The translations under genes and the position numbers were made by a program. DNA of 64,000 nt from Plectrocnemia conspersa (Eukaryota > Arthropoda > Insecta > Trichoptera > Polycentropodidae), in assembly GCA_009617715.1 (NCBI GenBank), contig VTFK01000002.1, positions 2,418,001 to 2,482,000 on the forward strand, in the 5' to 3' direction. Shown piece after piece: positions 1 through 14,300 of the stretch. The notes beneath the pieces are model-generated. The model was not told the origin of the DNA. It was given only the letters and a program-made list of their open reading frames with translations, and did no database searches. Position 1 is the stretch's first letter. Every line of letters begins with the position of its first letter.

Positions 1-2214
1 ATTAGCTGTAACATATTAAATAAAATGGTTTATATTTAGGTAAAGGCAATAATGAAGTACTTTTTGAGAATTGGATTTAGGGCCTGAATTAGGTGAATAA
101 GTAATAAAAAGTACTATATAAAAGTACTTCAAATTTATGATTGAAATTTCATTAAATCTTACAAACAGAAATTCTCACATAAATTTAATTTGAGAACCTT
201 TCCAATTATAAAAGTCAAAATAAAGGGATTTGAATATGATAATATTGAAATACTTAATAACAGTATGTTAAAATATTTAATAAGATTATAATCGTACAAA
301 AATAAATAAGATGATGGTTTTCTATGTTCAATAATTCGATGTTTTGAAAAAGATATTGCTTATAATAAAATCTGTCTTTACTATGTCGTTACTCTATATT
401 TAAAAAAAGTATCTGCCATAATTTAATATAAAATACAAAAATATTTTTCTCTGTATCTTATCATTGTGTATCTATCTAAATGCAAGCTCCTTTTCAACTA
501 TGGCAAAAGCTTAAAAATATTAATATTACTGTTGTTGTGTTTTCACATTGTGGAACAGATATGAGATATAAGGCAAAACAAAAACGCAAAAATTCAATCC
601 AATGCTTTGGTGGTTAGTTGTGGTTGGTTAATTCATCCGTAAAACATAATCTGGGAAAATTAATCAAAATTATCATACAGATATAATATAAACCCAAAAA
701 AATTAAGCCTTACATAATTATTAAAGCAAATGCCAGTCATTGACTTACACGACTGATTTATTGTGATTTTGAGCTAGCTCAGAATATATTAGTAACTAAT
801 TTGAGTAATTAATTTTAAATAAGTTAAAAATGTTAATAAAATATGATTTTTATATAAGCTATTTATATGAATTATAAAATAACTAAGATAATCAATATTC
901 TATATAAAAAAAATATTTTTTACGTTAATTTAAATTTATTATTATTTCTTTTTAAATAGTGTTTTTCTTACTTATCCTGTATTTTATATGTAATTCATTA
1001 ATTTTATATTATCACCACTTACTAAAATTAAATAAAATTATAAGCTGTATAATAGTCTTTTTTTTCTTCGGCCATTTTAATAAATGACAAAAAATATAGT
1101 ACAACATAAAAAAAATATGTTTAACATATACTTAACATATAGTCTGTAATAAATAAACATATTATTTTTTTGTGAATTATTGTTTTTATCAATTTCTAAA
1201 TAGTATATAGCTAATAAAAAAATAATTGTATAATACCATATTATTGCGAATAAAAAATGTTTTATTATCTAGTTATCATTATAATTATAGCTACATACCA
1301 ACTAATGTCAGTTAAAATTAATATTATATTTACTTAATTTTAGTCAAAATATAATCATTACTTTATGAAATAATACTAAATTTATATTAGATAGTTAAAT
1401 AATCATATCGAAAAACAACAGATTAACGTAAAATATACGAATAGTTAAATTATCTAAGAATACATACGTTTAGGTTGCTGATAAAAAAATATGCTTTATT
1501 GAAGTTTGATTTATTTCGATTTACTACTTAACTAAATATACAAAAAATATAAATTGCTGATAAAGTTAATTGCAGGATTTTTATTTAGATTTTTTTTCAA
1601 TCCATAGATTTTTACTGACTTGATAAATTATTATAAATTTAATACAATAAAGATCCTATAATAAAAATAAAAATTTACTAAACTATCATAAAATGAAGTG
1701 TATAGAAATAAACTGATAAAAAATATTTATAAATATAACAAGAAATATAAAAGTAACCGATAAATCTATACTATATTTCAATATTATTTTATTGATTCAA
1801 ACCAAACCAAATAGTTTTGGCCCTTTCATATAAAAATGCCAATTATAAAACTAACGAAATCAAACTTGAAGCCATTGACATTAGATATATGTATTTTTGC
1901 TCCAAAACATGAAAATCGTTTTATTTAATTGTAAACTTATTGTAGCATAATGAAACATTTTTTCATTATTTCTTGAAAATGTAACTATTTATAAGCAAAT
2001 TCTTGTACATCATTAATGTATTTATTACATTGATATCAATACAATAAATAATAAAAAATGCTTTGTATTAATAATTTTGTATATTTAAGTGACCTATTAC
2101 TACACATTTAACTTAATTAAATTTAACTTAAAATATTATATCTAGCGCAAGAATTTAGAAGTAATTATCATTAAAATTGCTTTGCATTTATGCCATTTGA
2201 TACTAGTTTTAACC

Positions 2215-2770
2215 GAAATTTCTTGGGTGTACGTGATCTCCTGCCAGTAGAGCATCCAACTCGTTCACCCGGTAATGCTCGTATTTTTATTAAATGAAGA
2301 ACGTCCGATAATAAATTAATAAAAACCATCGTGCAAAATAACTTGCCAAAAAACTAGTTGCATAAATTAAAGCGTATACGCCCAGAAACGAAAACCGGTC
2401 GAGCTTTCAAATGTGTGTCAGGATATTATTTGACAAGTTCGATGTACTTTTTTCACGGTGTTTTTACAAACGACTATGACCTTGGATATTCTGATAAGGA
2501 ACTCTTCTGGTTACGTATTGGCTGCATAACCTAAAAACACAAATAAGCTCCGTCTACGTGCCGACAACTTGCTCGACCACCGGTCGATGAGAATTTGCTC
2601 TTGCCCTTAATGCAAGTGCAGCCATTCATTCTTAACGTGTATGGAAAAAGTGACCATAATTTACCGGATTCGTTTACAATTTCTTTTCACACATACTTTC
2701 AATATCAAACGGTGAGATGAGGTCATTTATCACTAGTCATAATACCACGTAACGGTAAACTTGTGAATTT
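2215..2770. promoter_or_regulatory. Candidate regulatory island upstream of the Osi17-like gene
   Basis: This stretch has clearly more G+C and fewer homopolymer runs than its surroundings and lacks a long open frame. It contains two ACCGGTCGA-type words (about 2394 and 2580), compatible with Grainyhead-like sites. It also contains a GTAACGGTA word near 2749, which resembles the Ovo/Shavenbaby core (ACCGTTA). Both factor families act in cuticle-forming epidermis, where Osiris genes are expressed. An enhancer or distal promoter role is inference from composition, motifs and position. Confidence 0.3.
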
Positions 2771-4329
2771 ATTGCCTCATATACTTTATAGCAAAAGATT
2801 TTTTTAATAACATATTGTGTTATGAATTACCATATAGAAAAAAAACATGACCCTTTACAAATAAATTATATTTTTATATTAGATATAAATGCCATATATT
2901 TTATTATTAAGTTATAAAAATAGTTTTGTTCTTACAACATATTAATAATTGTTAATATATTAGTATCTAATTATATTTATCCACTCATCACTAATAAATA
3001 TAGCAGTAGAGCCATGACAATTTTTCACTTGGCCAGTTTTTTTTTAAAATGAATATTTGATCTAAAAAAATATGTTTATTTAAGATCATGATATAATTCG
3101 TGATTAATTAAATTATATAAGATAACTGATATTAACATGAATTTTAAATTACTTCTTTGATAGAAGTGCTTTATTAAAAAAGGAAGTTTACACCTATTTA
3201 TAACCAGTCCTTTGTAATTGTTTTTCTTTCATGATTTAAATGTCAACGAAAGTCTGATTATATATAATTAAAGAAATATAACATTATTCAAAAAAGTATT
3301 TCATATATATTTAAAGAATAAATCAATGTCTTTAGCTGTTTATTAATTAACTCCATCTGAGATTTTTTCACAAGATGTAATAACAATTTATATGACTTGC
3401 TTTATTTTATTAAAATTATTTAATGATAGGATTTGTTTGCTTTTTATCTCCAGACTTTTTTGCAACTTTGTATTTTTCATTATCATAAGTGGTTCATTTA
3501 TGTACAGTTTTTCAAGCAGGTGTGCAAATAAAATGTATAAGTATACAAATAAGAGCATAGTTGCCAAATTTTAAGCTTAATGATGAATATTTACATTTTT
3601 ATAATAAGCGATTTTTAAAGAATATGAATCAAAACGTTATAAAAAATGCAATTTAAGTAGTTTTTTTTTTAAAAGTGAAATGAAGTTTCAAAGCAATTAA
3701 ACTTAATGCTATTAATATTTCATAATTAGAGTTAAGATTAATAAAATATTTATGTAGGATTATTTCCTTATTAAATATAATTATATTCGTTAAGTTTTCT
3801 TTAATTACTATTTTAAATTAGATTTTGCAACAAAAGTTAACTATTTAACATAAATGAAATAATGAATAATATGTTTATAAACTGTATGCATGTTTTGTAG
3901 AATAAATCGTCGATATATTTAAGTAAAAATTACTTTTTGCACTTTGACAAAATATTACAAATAGTTTTAAATTGTATTGTTATAAAAATATATATTATAT
4001 TAATTTTATAACGTAGAATTTAGGCTGTATTAAAAAATATCAACATATTAATAAATATCTTTACATAGTATATGTTATATATTTTTAAATTATTTTACGG
4101 TTTAAATAATAGATTTTTAAAATAGTTATAAAAAAAAAAGTTTTTTGATTTTTATTATCTATGATTTACGAACTAGCTATATTTTAATAAATCATTATGA
4201 AATTCATCCATAAGATTAGGAAAATCTAGGTAAATTAATCTATGATGATTGATCAATATTATATTTATTAAATAATCACCAATTATGATCTACCAGATAC
4301 GATAAAAAATTAAAAAAACACAAAGATCC

Positions 4330-4403
4330 ATATAATATACGAACCCAGGTCTTTCATGTAAATAGTTAGCGACTAATACCACTCTTCTATCCTGTTGGTC
4401 ATA
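4330..4403 (-). repeat. Degenerate tRNA-like segment, possible SINE remnant
   Basis: Read on the minus strand, the segment has an A-box-like TAGAAGAGTGG followed about 35 bases later by a B-box-like GGGTTCG preceded by CCTGG. This is the order of an RNA polymerase III internal promoter. The acceptor and T stems do not pair well, so it is not a working tRNA gene. A decayed tRNA pseudogene or tRNA-derived SINE head fits best. Confidence 0.3.
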
Positions 4404-5304
4404 TTATATATGCACAAAATTGTAGTTTAAAAATTTATAGTAATGATTGATTGCGCACATTTTTTTTTAAATGTTTTATTTATATTTTAATAACCATGTT
4501 TAATAAACAAGACAATTTTTTTTGTATTAAATTTAATTTTATCAGTGAAAAGTTATTTTATGTTTCTTTAAAATATAAGTTTTTATTTTTTAAATATAAC
4601 TGTATTTATTTACAAATCAATTTTATCTACAATGTAAGAGTATGCATAATATACTTGACTAGTAACTTAACTACAATCTTAGCTAGATTGACTGAACTTC
4701 AATTTGTTTCGCTGCTTTTAATGTAATGGTTTGTGGTCAAATAAATAAATTTAATATATACACAAGTGTCAGATAAATTAAGAAAAAATATATATTTCAT
4801 TGTAGTTGGTATTATAACTTGTACTTAACAACCGTTTGCTATTGATCGTAAGCAAAAATAATTATTACCGGTTATTTTAGTTAAATTTCCATATCCTAGT
4901 TTGGTTAAATGTAGATATTGAGGATCTGATCTTCTCATTCAATATAACGTCGCCTACTTCCCCGAGTCTGGTTTATCGCCATTTTTAATATCGAACTGGT
5001 ATAACTCGATACTTGAACATCATAAAGTATAACTAATAAATTTTATAATAACACGCCTTACGTATTTGAAACGTGCTTAATTTTTAAACTAAGTTGATTT
5101 TAGTCGTGTATTTTTTTTGGCTATGGTGCGTGATCACAATGATTAATTCTTATATAATCGTTTTGTCTTTTGTGAAGTTTGCTAATTTTTGTTTATTATT
5201 TTCAGTCCTAAGAAATATGTGACCATACATCACATAGCTATAAGACCGAACAGAAGCACAAAAGAGACACTTAATACTCATCCACCACTGAATAACGCGT
5301 CAAC

Positions 5305-8300
5305 ATGGTGACGAGCAATATGAACAATATCATTAAAATAGCGGTAAACTACAAGAAGAATAGCTATTTGCCATTTGGCGTAGAAAAGCTCAAAGCAAAA
5401 TCGGAAACGACATGCAAGCAAAAAAACAGTGATAGTGAGAATAAAAGCGAAAAAAAGAGGACCTATAGCAGTAACGTGTTTCGCAATATTAATTCGGCCA
5501 TATTTACAATGTTACTACAAAGGACTTCTTTTACGTTAATCGCGTTGGTTCTAATGTTAAATCCTATTTGTTTTGTGAGCGCGGACATTATTAATCCTGA
5601 CATAAATGCGAATGTGGCATACGTGCGTCCCGTGGATGAAAAAGTACCGCAAAAAGAAAGTGTGTTAGTGAAACCAGAAGTGATTCAACCCGAACCAGTA
5701 TATATACCTCTTAATGAATTTTCGACGGTCAACCTGTCCAGTGAAGCGACCTTCCAAGAGATACACCAAAAACCCACAAACAGGTCAATTAAAACCGGAT
5801 ACGTATTGTGGGATATGTTCTTGAACGAGTGCACAGCAAATCCATCATTAAGCTGCATCCAAAAGAACGTGTACACGTATCTGAACGACAATCTCAAATT
5901 CAACGGAGATGTCAACGTAACTGACGGATGGAGATTCAAGAAAAACAGACTGCCTTTCTACAAATACAGTGAAAAGGCTAACTTGAAGAAAAGCTTCGAT
6001 GGAGACGATGTCAGCCAAAATGAAGTTGAAAACGACGATGTGGAAGAAGCCAGATATTCAGGTAAAATTGAACGATATTATAAATATAAAAAAAACATAA
6101 CGTACACCTCTTTCCATTACTTTCACTAAATTACAGTTAAATTTATCCACTGTAAAGTAAGGTGACCAGATTTCTAAAAACTGCAAAAGGCATTTTATTT
6201 AAAATAATTTTTATCAAACCATTTTTCATTGTCTCACAAATATTTATATATAATAATTTTACTAAAAAAAAAACTAAATTTAAAATTAAATTATTATATA
6301 TTCTTTATTATTAAACGTATTGCTAGGATTTATAAAATGTATAAATAAACGATCAAAAATTTAAAATAAATTGAAATTTCATAAAAATGCAAAAAAGTTT
6401 CAGTAGTTTTTTCTCCCAAAAATAAAGTATTTTGTATTTAATTTTATAGTTGTAAATTAGTTAGTAACGTATTTTAAAAAGTAACGTTAATTTTTTTTAA
6501 TGCTTTAATTTAATAAAAAAAATACTTCTTTATATATACTAGATTTCAAGCATTCTTAAATACTATTTTTTAATTACAGATATTAATTAAAAAAGGCCAA
6601 TAATTTATTCGTGCAGCAGATTTTAACATTTTATTACAATGAAATATCAAAACTTATTTGCAGGTGCAGCGTGGATTTTAAAATGCTAATTATATATTTT
6701 AACAATATAACGTTGCTTATTAGGCCACGCAGTGAAAAAATAATATTGTTTTTTTCTATACTTGAAACAGCATGATTATTAACACTAAGCTTTAAACTGA
6801 CTCTCGTTCTAGTTTCAGTCGCACTCGTAACTTTAGTTCCAGCTAGAATACAATTTATTATTTGATCTTTTGGTTATGCTTAACTTGTATTCAATTTTTA
6901 TTAAATAATTTAAAAAAAAATCATTTTAATCCTAAATGATTTTTTGATGCATTTTGCTTGAATCTGTGTTTTTTCTCACACTGTTTTATTTAATCCAGGA
7001 TATTAACGTACTTAACGTTTTAATATATAACAACCATTGATCATATATATCAACAATACAAGAATATATAACAATACAGTATTAGTTGAGTGTAAAATCG
7101 TAATGTATACTAATTTTAATTTTATCTTAGAATCACCTATTGAAGAGATCAGCGGCGCATTGTACGATAAGAGCGTAGGTTTTGCAATGTCTCATGATAT
7201 GGAGCTACAACTACCCGAAATGATGTTCAACGGTGCTGTTCTTAAAGTCTCTCCAAGGGCTTTCGAAGGCACCGGAGTCTTACTTCACATGGACCTTGCT
7301 CCTCGTAGTGAGGTTGAAAATACCAACGGAGAAGGAAGGATCTTCTTCAAGAAGTTTAGTAAGTATAGTTTATTTGACGCATATGTGCGTCAGAATACTT
7401 GAATTGAAGTCACCGTATAAATTTACATATTGAAAATATGAATATAATCAATCCGAATTCCAAAATATCGGTCACTAGGTTAACAGGACTTTTAATAAAA
7501 CTCGTAATATGAGTACGTGCAAAATATAAATTACATTTATTTATAAAATATGTGATTTTAAACGTAATTCGTTCCAAAAACGCGATAATCATAGGTTGCG
7601 ATTTCAAGCATTGAGATCTAACTGTAAGAGACATCGACGAGCGAAATTAATCAAACCCAATCGTTACATAGAATATTAAATATTTTTATTTGATATTTAA
7701 ATATAATTTTTATACATGTTAAAAATTAAAGATATTTATTAAGCACTCGATAAAGATTTAACTATTTCAACATAAATAACTATCATTTAGTTGATGCTCG
7801 TAAGCACGCTATTTTTTTACTAGCAAAGCGTGATAGCACGTTTTTTTAAACCAGTCGAGTTTATTCCACTCTTATTACGTGCACGGATTTTATATTATTT
7901 AAAATGGCATTGTCAAATTTTAATATAATTTATATGCACATTTGAACTACATTTGTCTGTATTTATTTCTATAGTGTATTTGACCCAGATTTAAGATTTT
8001 AAACGTTACACGAAAGAAAACACTTTGAAACTGTCATTATTCAATCTGATTTATTATGTTTTGAGTTTCTAAGAAACAATAGTTCATAAATTTACATACA
8101 AATAAATTATTCTTAGCGTTAAGTATATTTACATTTAGGATAAACCATATCCATTTTTTGTCAAAAATAGACCATTAATATAACAAAAGCAGATATAAAA
8201 TTTGTGTTATATAATTTTATTGTATGCTTAAAATCTTACATCTGTTAATAAAATAAAACATATTGTTTATTTCTTTTAAGAAACTAGCTTTAATTTTTTT

Positions 8301-11300
8301 ATATTTTCTACCCATTTATTTTAAAATGTACTTATTATTAAGAAAAATTTAGTTCAAAATTTTAATGCAATGCTGCTGTATTCTATTTAGCTAAAATTGT
8401 ACATTATAAAATAAATTAATGTTCATCTCTTAAATATTTTTGTATAGTCTTAAAATCAAGCAATAAACTCATGTTTTTAAAAAAAGATTTTTGCTAGATT
8501 TTCACAACTATACAAATTTTAATTTTACTATATTTTTTTCTCCTTAGTAATTCAATCGCTATATTATTTTTTGATTCTTTATGAAACATTTTGAATGTCT
8601 ACTTATGATTTTAATGCTATACTTGTATTTAATAAGTCCACAAATAATATATTTTATTAATAATATTTAATTGTTTTTATTAATCAAAATGTAGGATTAC
8701 TTAATTTTAATTTTATTGTCAGACTTTTTCTACAATATATTATTATGATACATAAAAATACGCTTTAACTTACTGACATTTTATTTTATTTTTTCTACAG
8801 AGAAATACATCAAAAACAAAATTCTTTTGGCCATCATCGCCATAGTATTGATCGTCAAATTAGTGAAACTGAAATTGTTCATCATACTGCCGCTTCTACT
8901 TGGCGTGCACAACGCGAAGAAACTATTCCTAAAATTAGTGCTATTCGTGTTCCCAGCACTCGGTCAAATATTCAAATTGTGCTCTTGGTATCACGACAAT
9001 TACCACCATACCAAATTCCACCAACATCACCATCACATTTCGCACATTCACCATCCTCCATCCGTGAGTACCTACAATTTTAATGATATTATATTATTAA
9101 AAAAAAAATATTATTCTAATTAGACATTGTTTGACAGTTCGGTGGTCACCATAGTCACGGAGGTTATCCCAGTAGTCACGGACCACCATCATCTCCAGGA
9201 CACGTAGGTAGTGTGGAAGTTCACGGAGGTTATCCACCAGCTCAGTACCAACACGAGCCGTCATCATGGGAATTTTCTGGACCCGGACTCGGACCTGAGT
9301 GAGTCAAATTTTATTTTTAACTATATGTATGTGCATCATGTGTCCATTGAAGATCATCGTCTTCCATAGCAAAGTTAATGGTCCATTAGCGTGGACAATG
9401 AATGACGATGTTCTTGACACGCCAGATGACTTTGAACATTTTTCTCGATTATGATCGTATTTCCACCACAAATACACTCTATGCAACAAAAGACACGAGC
9501 CATAACAACGAGACGTGTGTTTTCTTTCTAAGCATTTATGCTCGGATGATTCTTTTAAAAAAATAAGCCACACGTTAATACATACATATTTATAAGTAAA
9601 TCTTTTTTTATGAGAAAATTTACAGTTCATTCATAAAACATAAAAATTTTTTTTTGCTAATTAAAGTAATACTATGATATTGTTAGGACTTTTAAATATA
9701 TTAATCTACTTGTATTACTGTCAAAAATTTTTTTTCTGAAGTCAAATAAAAAAAAATTATAGAAAGATATCAAATACATAAAAAATACAAAATTTAAATA
9801 ATATCTAGTGTTTTTTGTGTCGAATTATATTAAACTGAATATTATGCCATATGCCATTTTACTAAATTTTCAAGTAATATATTTTGATAAAATTACTTAG
9901 TTTATAAAAAAATGAACCATTTTGTGACTGATTTTAAATTGAACATCTTATAATAACATAAAAACTAGTAAATTGTTCAAACAATAGAACACAAACGTGT
10001 CTGTCTGTGAAATGCAGGTTTTTTATAAATAGATAAATGTATTTTTAAGATCTGTATTCTTTGGGTCAGTAACTCATTTTTTTGCGTTAAAATATAAATA
10101 AATAATACCCGATAACTGTAGTTTATTATAATATAATATAAATAAGTTATTATACTATTTACTAAATTATTCTTAAGTCTCTTTTACAACTGTTTTATGA
10201 TCAGAACACAGGTAATTTTATAGCTTTAATAATTATCAATGAGAAATTTAAATTTGTTTTTAAGGTGAAATTGTTTATGGCGTTACTATTTTGCATACTA
10301 AAACTACAAATATTAATTTATTAAATATATTACCTATAACTCTCATAGTATATTTATTGAATCATAGCTAAATTTATTAACATATACTGTAAAACAATAT
10401 TTCACTTACTAGTAACAACCTTTTTCTGATATAAGAATTAAGGTAGAACGAAAATATTAAATTTAAGCATAGTTTTATAATCTTTATATGAAGCTAATAT
10501 TCTGTTTATAATTACTAAATAAACTTATAAATAATTTCTTCTACTTTCTTACAAAATATTTATGTTTTTTATTGTTATGGACGATTATAACACATTATAA
10601 CAAGGGTAAAAATATAATATATTTGTGCTCTAGCAATATATGCGTCTTAAGTTTACTTATGATTTTTTAAAATGTATACTGTTGAAAAAGAACATTAGAA
10701 AATTATAATAAAAATATACTAATTACATATAATAAAACATGCTATTTTAAATAAACACCTATCGTTTATCAATTGATTAGTGTAGTGTTTCATTTTGTAA
10801 TGTATGTATTTATTAGAAAATCTTATTGTTTAAATTGTACTACAAAAATTCATAAGCTGTATTTAATTTTAATATATTTTTATTAAAATTCCATTATCAT
10901 GTAGCGCTATAGATCTGATAATTCAGTGCACATAACAAATAATAATCGAGTGTATCGAGCGACACACCATTGTATAATTTACATCACCTAACGTTACCAC
11001 TTGTATAACATACGACTGTTAGTTAAACGTACAATCACAATCTAACCTCAGTCATTAACCGTGAACGTTGTCACAATGGCATTAGGAGTAAGCCGAGCGT
11101 AGATAAAATCGGCCGACGATCGCAAATTGATTTATTTAGTCACACACAAAATTTTGTATGTTAACCAAACTTGTGAGTTAACTTAAAGACATCGTCTCGA
11201 TGACTTGAAAAAAAGAGATCGGACGAGATTCAAACATATGGCGAACGTAAGATCGGAGCAGTTATTCCGTTATCAGCCTACATATATGTAATTACACTGT

Positions 11301-14300
11301 CTCGGCAATTTATCTCAGGCGGATGACAATCGTGTCCTGGCATTTTATATTCTATCCACAAGACCATCAACGACAAAGTAATATACCAAACATAAGTAAA
11401 TATTCTTAGATAGTGAGATAATATTAAAATTATTATTCTTAGTAAATATTTTTTTTGGTTTGTTGTTCTTAAACATTGTTGAATTGTTTAACATATTTTT
11501 GTAAAAAAAAATATTATGATAACCTGTATTTCAGATTAAATCTGTAATGTTTGAACAATCGGTACATAAAAAGTATCAAAAAAATCAAATGATTCTCATT
11601 TATAAATATATATATATTGGACGTCTAGAATAAATATCAGATTACATATTTAGTCAATAAATAAATATATTTTTAATCATAAATATGCATATAAATTGAA
11701 TAAAAATAATTTAATAGATATTGGATAATAAAACTCTACTGGACTTTTAATTTTAATAAATAGAAAATATAAAGCAATCGAAATAATAGCTAATGAATAT
11801 GGTTTTTAAAAGGTTAATTATATTTGTCTAGATTTTTATCTGATTTAAGAATTATAATATATAAATCATATTTATTTCATAAGTTACATATTTTTCAGAT
11901 TAGATTTAATGATAATTATATTTTTTTTATTAAATGTGCTTCAATAATTTTAAAAATATGTAAGAATTTTAATATGCTTTTTTTTAACTCTTTTATGTAG
12001 TAATTAAAAATCATAATAAAGTGAAAAAGTAAATTTTTAAAATAAGGTAAATTTTCATGAAATATATGTATTTTACTAAATATTCATTACTATTATATAT
12101 TTTTTAGGAATAAATTACTTTAATTTATTTATCATCCTACGTCTATTATATTTTACTTTTTTTCGTAGTAATATTAAATTTACTAATATTTTTAAGTAAA
12201 ATAAGTTTTAGTTTAAAGAATACTTTCTTTAACACTTTTTTATTTTATATGTTTAAAAATATTTTTATATAGTGTCTAATATATTATTTCTCAGTTCCTT
12301 GGCATAATTAATTAACCTGGGTAACTATTTAATTTATTTAATTATTCTCTTTTTTATTTTTTTAGGGACAAAAAAAACGCGTTTTAATCATTAACTAGCA
12401 ATTTTTTTAAAGGTATTTTATGTTATTTATGGTTTATTTGCTTATAGTTTTTATAAAAAAAAATAATGATTACTGAATTAGATTGATTTTAAATTTCTTA
12501 TGTTAATCAATGTATAGTTTATCGAAGTGGTCGCGTAAAATATCCACTTTGACATCTTTATGAATATTCAAGTTAAGGACAAAGCGTTGCAAACAGTTAA
12601 AAACAGTTTTGTAACGATTTGGAATATTTTCGGTAATTAATTATACTACCCCAGTCGGGGAAAAATTATTCTTAGGAATCGTATAACAAACTAAAAAATA
12701 CGATTATTAAATACCTTATCTGTTTATCTATAATACTTTATTTAGTAATGTAATTTAAATACTGTAGTACAAAAAAATACTAAACACAATTATAAATGCA
12801 CGATTTTTACAAAGCTTCAATTTTTTTATTTATATATATATTTTAAGTTCCAATTATAATTTTTTGACTGCAAATAAAACCTATAAAAATTTAAATTCAG
12901 CGTGAAAATATCTTAAACTAAAATAACATTGTCAGTAAAATAACTTGCCATCATTTATTAATTTTTTTCATGTGATGACGTCTTTTGAGTTTAAAAAAAG
13001 AAGATTGATAACCATGGCATTTCATTGCCATTCAAATGTCACAATGATAGTACAATTTTATAGACAAAACTATTTCAATAAGAGTCACACCCAATGCGAT
13101 CTTAAACATGTTTTTAACAGTAACTAAAAAAAATCAAAGCCATAGATCTTGATTCAGGCTATCTACGATAGAAAATGTAGCTCGAATATATTATAACATA
13201 AAATATATTTTGGTATAAAATACACGCGTGTGGTATGCCTAAACGAGGTCGCAATAATAACCATTATAAATTCTATTCGACAGGTACTTGAGCGCCGATA
13301 TTCATAGAAATTCTGTGGCTTTTAACCCAAAAGTCGAAGATGCGAACGTCATAAACTCGTGGGGTCTAGGAACTCAATCTCCCAATACAGCATACACCAA
13401 AGCTTACAGTGCATACGACGACAACAGATATGTGAGAGCGACCGCAAATAATGTTGACATAAGGTATTTTATGATATTTTGTGAAGAGATTTTAATTTTA
13501 AGTCCAAAGTGGGTCGATGCTTTCACGCGATCGACTGGATTATTTGATTTTCATTTAAGCGTGTGTATTTAAGAGTGAAATTTAATCAACACGTTTAATA
13601 AGTATTCTTAAAATTAAGACCAACTTTTTTATATATTACGGAATGGATTATTTATTAGTGGTTATTTAATTTTATTTTACAAGGATAAAAAAATATCTTT
13701 GAAACAAAAATTAGACCTCAATAATACGATTATTGAAATAAATTTTACTATACCAGTCAAAATTTTGTAATTTAAGATTAGTTCAGTCAAATTATATTAT
13801 ATACAAATTATCAGTAAATTGTATATGCAAATAAGTGAATAATCATGATAATCATGCTGGAATAATCTACTTGATTGATTCAATTTTTAGTAGTGAAAAC
13901 ATTTTAAAAATTATTTAATTTAAAACATACAGGCACAAACGAATAATCTTACATTTTTGTCAAAAATGAGTTATAATATCTACTTGACTTAGTTTCATGT
14001 GCTCTTTCAAATAAGTGAATATTAGCATTACTCGAAAACGGCTAGAAGATGTTGAACTAACAAGTAAAATACATGTCAAATGCAAATATATAATTCAAAG
14101 CATGCAAAATTATATAATACAACATTCTAACCAAAACTGCTGATAAATAAATCATAGATTTATACAGAAACACTAAAGTAATAATATATTTTTTAAATAG
14201 GTAAATATAAGTAAGGTATAATTTATAAATAACATCATACATTTTACTATTATATACTAATCTAAATTTATTGATTTTTCTTTTGTAATATACTGATTAT

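Larger units (their letters stand above)
1..5205. other. AT-rich upstream region of the Osi17-like gene
   Basis: No supportable coding exon is seen. The stretch is mostly A/T low-complexity DNA with short chance frames. Two parts stand out: a higher-complexity island at about 2215-2770 and a degenerate tRNA-like segment at about 4330-4403 (both listed separately). A strong splice acceptor (pyrimidine-rich tract ending TTTTCAG) ends at 5205, just before the leader of the first gene. At least one non-coding 5' exon and the true promoter of that gene therefore probably lie in this region or further left. Confidence 0.6.

Noticed and set aside
4451..4726. 91-codon Phe/Ile/Asn-rich frame
   Set aside because: Composition is what AT-rich non-coding DNA encodes. 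No homology or splice evidence.
9304..9630. 108-codon minus-strand frame in intron 4
   Set aside because: No start context, domain or splice partner. It lies just past an exon in a less AT-rich part of the intron, and the product has no protein-like character I recognise.
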